From NCBI GenBank assembly GCA_035363115.1, contig DAOSEM010000004.1:124001-188000 (forward strand): DNA of 64,000 bases, given 5' to 3'. This DNA comes from Syntrophales bacterium (lineage in GTDB: Bacteria > Desulfobacterota > Syntrophia > Syntrophales > PHBD01). The notes beneath the pieces were generated by a model, which did not search any database, was not told where the DNA came from, and saw only the letters and a program-made list of their open reading frames with translations. This document shows, one piece after another, positions 60,008 to 64,000 of the stretch. The position numbers were made by a program, and so were the translations under genes. The first letter of the stretch is position 1. The number at the start of each line of letters is the position of its first letter.

Positions 60008-61147
60008 TTAGAACTTCATGACCTTGCTGACGATCTCCTTCATGATCTCGGTGGTTCCGCCGCCGATGCTCAGGATCCGGGAGTCGCGGTACAGCCGCTC
60101 CACCATGTATTCCCGGGTATAGCCGTATCCGCCGTGGATCTGCACGGCGTCGAAGACGACCTTGTCGCAGACCTCGCAGGCGAAGTTCTTCGCCATGGAG
60201 ACTTCCCGGATGCAGTCGATGCCCGCCTGCATTTTTGCTGCAACGCGGTAGTTGTATTCCTTGGCCACGGAAACCTTCGTCGCCATGTCCACGAGCTTGT
60301 GGCGGGTCACCTGGAATCCGGAAAGGGTTTTCCCGAAGGCCTCCCGGGTCTTGGCGTACTTGATCGATTCCTCCAGGGCCAGTTCCGCCGTGGCGTGGGC
60401 CATCACCGAAAGGGCGAGGCGCTCGTTCTGGAAGTTCGCCATGATGCCGTAGAACCCCATGCCTTCGCCGCCCAGGAGATTCTCCGCGGGGACGCGGCAG
60501 TCCTCGAAGGCAAGCTCCGCCGTGTCGGAGGCGTTCCAGCCCATCTTGCGGATTTTCTTGGCCACGGAGAAGCCCGGGGTGGAGGAGTCAATGACGAGCA
60601 GGCTGATCCCCTTGAAGCCGGATCCGCCGGTCCGCACCGCCGTGGTGATGTAGTTGGCCCGGCAGCCGCTGGTGATGAAGGTCTTGGCGCCGTTGACGAC
60701 GTAGTGGTCGCCGTCCCGGACGGCCCGGGTGCGGATGTTTGCCACGTCGGAGCCGGCATCGGGCTCCGTGATCCCCAGGGCGGCGATCTTCTGCCCTCCG
60801 AAGACCGGCGGCAGGAAGCGCTGCTTCTGCTCCTCCGTTCCCATATGCAGGATCGGGGGGCAGGCGATGGCGTAGCTCCCCAGTCCCGACACGAGGCCGA
60901 TGGAGCCGCAGCGGCAGATCTCCTCCGTGTAGGCGACGTGCATGAACTTGTCGCAGGGGATGCCGCCGTAGGCCTCCGGGAAGTCGAGGCCCATCAGCCC
61001 TGCCTGGGCGGCCTTGACGTAGAGCTCCGCCGGGAAGATCTCCGCGTCCTCCCAGTGCTCGATGTTCGGCATGATTTCCTTTTCCACGAATTTCCGGACG
61101 GTAGCGCGGAAAATCTGGTGATCTTCAGTGAAATACTCCTGGTACAT
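60008..61147 (-). CDS. Acyl-CoA dehydrogenase, 379 aa (isovaleryl/long-chain active-site type)
   Basis: FAD enzyme of standard size. Motifs: 'ITEPDAGSDVANIRTRAV', 'VVNGAKTFITSG', 'MGWNASDTAELAFEDCRVP', and C-terminal 'LSIGGGTTEIMKEIVSK'. The Glu acting as base is in 'NFQNERLALS', 29 residues before the REAFG Phe, as in isovaleryl-CoA dehydrogenase; the YEGT position is Gly. AGGAGG precedes ATG 61147. It lies 104 bases downstream of an AMP-forming ligase gene on the same strand, so acid activation and oxidation are coupled. Confidence 0.94.
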   Translation of the reverse strand: MYQEYFTEDHQIFRATVRKFVEKEIMPNIEHWEDAEIFPAELYVKAAQAGLMGLDFPEAYGGIPCDKFMHVAYTEEICRCGSIGLVSGLGSYAIACPPILHMGTEEQKQRFLPPVFGGQKIAALGITEPDAGSDVANIRTRAVRDGDHYVVNGAKTFITSGCRANYITTAVRTGGSGFKGISLLVIDSSTPGFSVAKKIRKMGWNASDTAELAFEDCRVPAENLLGGEGMGFYGIMANFQNERLALSVMAHATAELALEESIKYAKTREAFGKTLSGFQVTRHKLVDMATKVSVAKEYNYRVAAKMQAGIDCIREVSMAKNFACEVCDKVVFDAVQIHGGYGYTREYMVERLYRDSRILSIGGGTTEIMKEIVSKVMKF

Positions 61148-61251
61148 GGGATGAGCCTCCTCTTTTTTGTTTTATGAGCGATACACGCCGACCCCCGGCC
61201 GCGCCCCCGCGGCTGTACGGTCTATCCGGGTCGCGGGGGCTGCCACGACCG

Positions 61252-62826
61252 TCATGCCTTCGTGAACTTTTCCCGCAGGATGTTCTTCAGGATCTTGCCG
61301 CTCGGGTTGCGCGGCAGGGCGTCCGTGAAGATGATCTTTTTCGGGACCTTGTAGCCCGCCATCTCGCTCTTGCAGAAGTCGATGATCTCCTTCTCGTCCA
61401 GGGTCTGCCCCGGACGCGGGACGATGACGGCCGTGACGATCTCGGACCAGCGGTCGTCGGGCATGCCGATGACGGCGGCGTCGGCCACCTTGGCGTGCTT
61501 GAACAGGGTCGCCTCCACTTCCTGGGACGACACGTTTTCGCCGCCGGTCTTGATGATGTCTTTCGCCCGGTCGACGAAGTAGACGAACCCCTCGCGGTCC
61601 ATCCGGACCATGTCGCCCGTGTGGTGCCAGCCGCCGCGGAACGTGTAGGCCGTTTTTTCCTCTTCCCTGTAATAGCCCAGCATGACGGAAGGCCCCCGGG
61701 CCACCAGCTCGCCCGTCTCGCCCCGGGGAACCTCGCGTCCGTCGGGGTCGAAGACCTTCAGTTCGAGGGGCAGGTGGGACCGGCCGATCGAGTCGGGCCG
61801 CTTCGCCATGTCGTGGTGTTGGAGGCATGTACCCAGGGGGCTCATCTCGGTTTGGCCGTAGTAGTTCATGAACTCCGCGTCCGGCAGGAGCTTCCGCCAG
61901 CGGTCCAGGACGGCCGGGGGCGCCAGGGCGCCGAAGACAATGCACATCCGGAGGGAGCTCAGGTCGTAGCTATCGAAGTCCGGCACCATGGGCAGGTAGA
62001 GGTACAGGGCCGGCGGCCAGATCCAGTATGTGATCTTCTCCTCCCGGGTGAGCTTGAGGATCTCCACGGGATCCGGGGCGTACTCCATCACGTAGAGGGC
62101 ACCCACGGCAAAGCTGGCGATGCACAGGTACATGGCCGCCACGTGGTACAGGGGAATGCCGCCGATGAGGACGTCCTTCTCCGTGACCTTCAGGTCGGCC
62201 AGCGCACTCAGGAGGACCATGTAGAAGTTCAGGTGCGAGTTGAGGACTCCCTTCGGAGCCGCCTCTGTCCCGGAGGTGTAGAGAAGGATCGCCGGGTCGT
62301 CGTAGTCGATCTCCGCCTCCGGCTCCGTGGCGGGATTCGCCTCACTCCAGAGGTCCTCGATGTTCATCCATCCCGCCGGTGCCTCCTTGCCCCCCAGGTC
62401 GATGTACCCGAAGGTACGGACGCTTTTCAGCTCGTCCTGCATGCCGCCGAGCTGGGGGATCAGGGCGTCCTCGACGAAGAAGACCGTTGGCTCCGAGTGG
62501 TTGATGATGTACCGGATCTCGTCCCCCTTGAGCATGAAGTTCAGGGGGGTGATGACGGCCCCTAGTTTCATGAGGGCCCACCAGTAGATGACATAATGAT
62601 GGCAGTTGTGGGACAGGATGGCCGCCCGGTCGCCTTTGCCGACGCCAAGCTTTGCCAGGCCGTGGGCGCAGCGGTTGACGGCCTCGTTCAGCTCCCGGTA
62701 CGTGAAGTTCCGGTCCCGAAAGCGGAGGATCCGGCGGTCGGGGGTGCGGGCCGTCGAGCGGACCAGAATATCGCCGACGGCGGTTCTGCGGATGACATTC
62801 TTCTGGAGAGACGAGAGCGTACTCAT
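61252..62826 (-). CDS. AMP-forming acyl-CoA ligase, 524 aa
   Basis: Class I adenylate-forming enzyme. Core: A3 'LLYTSGTEAAPKGVLNSH' (the GTTGxPK loop reads GTEAAPK), A5 'YGQTEMSP', A7 'GWHHTGDMVRMDREGFVYF', A8 'DRAKDIIKTGGENVSS', A10 Lys in 'NPSGKILKNILRE'. AAAGGAGG precedes ATG 62826. It is the third ligase of the window and closest in length to the one at 39121. It is flanked by acyl-CoA dehydrogenase genes on both sides, all on the minus strand. Confidence 0.94.
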   Translation of the reverse strand: MSTLSSLQKNVIRRTAVGDILVRSTARTPDRRILRFRDRNFTYRELNEAVNRCAHGLAKLGVGKGDRAAILSHNCHHYVIYWWALMKLGAVITPLNFMLKGDEIRYIINHSEPTVFFVEDALIPQLGGMQDELKSVRTFGYIDLGGKEAPAGWMNIEDLWSEANPATEPEAEIDYDDPAILLYTSGTEAAPKGVLNSHLNFYMVLLSALADLKVTEKDVLIGGIPLYHVAAMYLCIASFAVGALYVMEYAPDPVEILKLTREEKITYWIWPPALYLYLPMVPDFDSYDLSSLRMCIVFGALAPPAVLDRWRKLLPDAEFMNYYGQTEMSPLGTCLQHHDMAKRPDSIGRSHLPLELKVFDPDGREVPRGETGELVARGPSVMLGYYREEEKTAYTFRGGWHHTGDMVRMDREGFVYFVDRAKDIIKTGGENVSSQEVEATLFKHAKVADAAVIGMPDDRWSEIVTAVIVPRPGQTLDEKEIIDFCKSEMAGYKVPKKIIFTDALPRNPSGKILKNILREKFTKA

Positions 62827-62853
62827 GGAAAAAGCCTCCTTTTGGCCGAAGTC

Positions 62854-62937
62854 CCCCCGATAGGGGGCATGGCTGCCCCCCGGGGAAGGCGTTATCTGGG
62901 GTTGAGAAACGGAGGCAGGGGCCCCGGCGGGGCCCCT
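62854..62937 (-). promoter_or_regulatory. GC-rich hairpins between dehydrogenase and ligase genes
   Basis: AGGGGCCCC-ggc-GGGGCCCCT (62917-62937) is a perfect 9-bp stem just after the stop at 62974 (minus strand), probably a terminator-like element. Nearer the ligase start, GGGGGC (62863-62868) can pair with either CCCCC (62854-62858) or GCCCCC (62875-62880), giving two exclusive hairpins 28-60 bases before ATG 62826. Confidence 0.45.
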
Positions 62938-62973
62938 CCTGTCCTGGTTGTCAGGGTTGAATGGAACTGCCGC

Positions 62974-64000
62974 TCAGGCAGGCTTGTAGCGGTTCAGGCT
63001 GTCCCGGGCGATGAAGGCGCGCTGCATCTCCGAGGTGCCGTAGGCAAGCTCGGCGAAGCGGGCGTCCCGGTACAGGCGCTCCACGGCGGCTCCCTTGACA
63101 TATCCGTGCCCGCCGTGGACCTGCATGGCCAGGTCCGCGATCTTGTTGATGGACTCGCTCGTGAAGAGCTTTGCCGAGGCCGTGAGGATCGGCGCCTCCG
63201 TCTCCTGGTGGTCCGTGCTCCAGGCCGCACGCAAGGTCATCATCCGACCCAGGTCGTTCAGGGTAAACATGACGGCCAGCTTCGCCCCCACGCCCTCGAA
63301 CAGGCCGATGGGTTTCCCGAAGGCCTTCTTCCCCTTCCCGTGTCCCGTGGAGACCTCCATGCAGGCGACTCCGAGGCCCACCGACATGGACGACAGGGAA
63401 ATCTTGATCCACTCGGTGATGCGGCCGAGAAGGGCGTACCCTCCGCCCGCCTCGCCCACGAGCGCGTCCGCGGAAACGGCGCAGCCCGTCAGGCTGATGC
63501 CCGCCGTCGGGGCGCCCCGGAGACCCATCGTCTCCACCGTCTCGCCCACGGCAAGACCGGACGCGCCCTTCTCCACAACGAACAGCGACAGGCCCTTGTC
63601 GAGGCCCGCCTCCCGGTCCGTCCAGGCCAGCACCAGGAAAGCGTCCGCCACGGGGGCGTTCGTCACGAGGTCCTTCGAGCCCGTCAGGACCCACCCGTCC
63701 CCCTTCTTCTCCGCCTTCGTCACCATGCCCGAGAGATCCGAACCGGCGTCCGCCTCTGTGCACGCCAGCGCCCCGATGAACTCGCCGGCGGCGATGCCCG
63801 GCAGGTATCGTGTCTTCTGCGCCTGGGACCCGAAGCATTGAATCGCCATCCCGAAGGCCGTCCCCGAAGACATGGCCGCCAGGAACGTGGCCGGGCACGC
63901 CTTCGCCAACTCTTCGCCCGCCACGCACTGGCTGACGAAGTCCGCTTTCAGAAGGAGGTCGAAATACCCCGCCCCCGCCAGCTTCCTGAACCGGGCCCGG
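62974..64000 (-). CDS. Acyl-CoA dehydrogenase homologue, 5'-truncated by window edge
   Basis: The frame runs open to the window end; about 342 residues are visible, so perhaps 40-60 N-terminal residues are missing. Motifs: 'CTEADAGSDLSGM', 'VLTGSKDLVTNAPVAD', 'KKAFGKPIGLFEGVGAKLA', 'VHGGHGYVKG' and C-terminal 'LAYGTSEMQRAFIARDSLN'. The YEGT Glu is Tyr-Gly here and the ERL position is Ile, so neither usual catalytic Glu is present. An altered or partner-dependent enzyme is possible. An internal GTG at 63924 is not the true start. Confidence 0.9.
   Translation of the reverse strand, partial: RARFRKLAGAGYFDLLLKADFVSQCVAGEELAKACPATFLAAMSSGTAFGMAIQCFGSQAQKTRYLPGIAAGEFIGALACTEADAGSDLSGMVTKAEKKGDGWVLTGSKDLVTNAPVADAFLVLAWTDREAGLDKGLSLFVVEKGASGLAVGETVETMGLRGAPTAGISLTGCAVSADALVGEAGGGYALLGRITEWIKISLSSMSVGLGVACMEVSTGHGKGKKAFGKPIGLFEGVGAKLAVMFTLNDLGRMMTLRAAWSTDHQETEAPILTASAKLFTSESINKIADLAMQVHGGHGYVKGAAVERLYRDARFAELAYGTSEMQRAFIARDSLNRYKPA

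Noticed and set aside
1..64000. CRISPR arrays, tRNA or rRNA genes and insertion sequences
   Set aside because: No regularly spaced repeats, cloverleaf-like segments with CCA-type ends, conserved rRNA stretches or transposase motifs were seen on either strand; a tRNAscan or ISfinder run was not possible here.

Overview
The window is GC-rich, gene-dense bacterial DNA. Its gene content is that of a strictly anaerobic, fatty- or aromatic-acid-degrading Desulfobacterota, and Syntrophales-like lineages fit best. This placement is inferred from content: a tungsten-type aldehyde:ferredoxin oxidoreductase, an ADP-forming acyl-CoA synthetase, many acyl-CoA dehydrogenases and AMP-forming acyl-CoA ligases, a two-gene SufCB system, a PduL-type phosphotransacylase, TRAP transport and sigma-54-type promoters. 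I saw no rRNA, tRNA, CRISPR array or intact insertion sequence.

Layout. 1-3639: AOR (cut by the window start) with two beta-grasp (MoaD/ThiS-like) proteins and an E1-like ThiF/HesA enzyme. 3681-6540: a DctPQM TRAP transporter, followed by a decayed copy of the thiF 3' end. 7050-11482: a metal-stress group (UbiE-like methyltransferase, DUF302, SHOCT lipoprotein, exported ferritin-like protein, CopB-type P-ATPase). 11704-19359: miscellaneous genes (PfkB kinase, cysteine-dioxygenase-like cupin, 8Fe ferredoxin protein, rhomboid-DnaJ-like fusion, membrane protein with a Cys tail, nitroreductase, MFS exporter). 19522-22247: MarR regulator and both subunits of an ADP-forming acyl-CoA synthetase, with matching operator-like sites. 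22413-29071: a beta-oxidation unit (TetR regulator, acyl-CoA dehydrogenase, HAD/crotonase fusion, thiolase) preceded by a good sigma-54 promoter with an upstream palindrome.

29378-33256 is a seven-PAS hybrid histidine kinase. 33303-37873 (minus strand) holds GDYXXLXY and DUF2157 membrane genes and, upstream of them, a cassette of an E1-like ThiF protein, a PP-loop ATPase with Cys motifs and a possible small peptide gene. 38462-47664 is an acyl-CoA catabolic operon (MaoC hydratase, two ligases, crotonase, three acyl-CoA dehydrogenase homologues, flavin reductase). 47689-53425 carries a C_GCAxxG_C_C protein, DUF1330, an HD-GYP protein, DUF4197, TerC and an EAL protein. 53495-58760 (minus) holds a cyclic-nucleotide-domain/acetate kinase/PduL three-part fusion, SufB, SufC and an FMN-dependent dioxygenase-like protein. 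58821-64000 has a ferredoxin, a phosphoesterase and a second acyl-CoA dehydrogenase/ligase set cut by the window end.

Together the genes describe activation of organic acids to CoA thioesters, beta-oxidation, and recovery of ATP from acyl-CoA by two independent routes (ACD; PduL plus acetate kinase). The most unusual items are the cNMP-AckA-PduL fusion, the ThiF/PP-loop cassette with its candidate peptide, and the rhomboid-DnaJ-like fusion. All calls rest on reading the sequence; no database search was possible.
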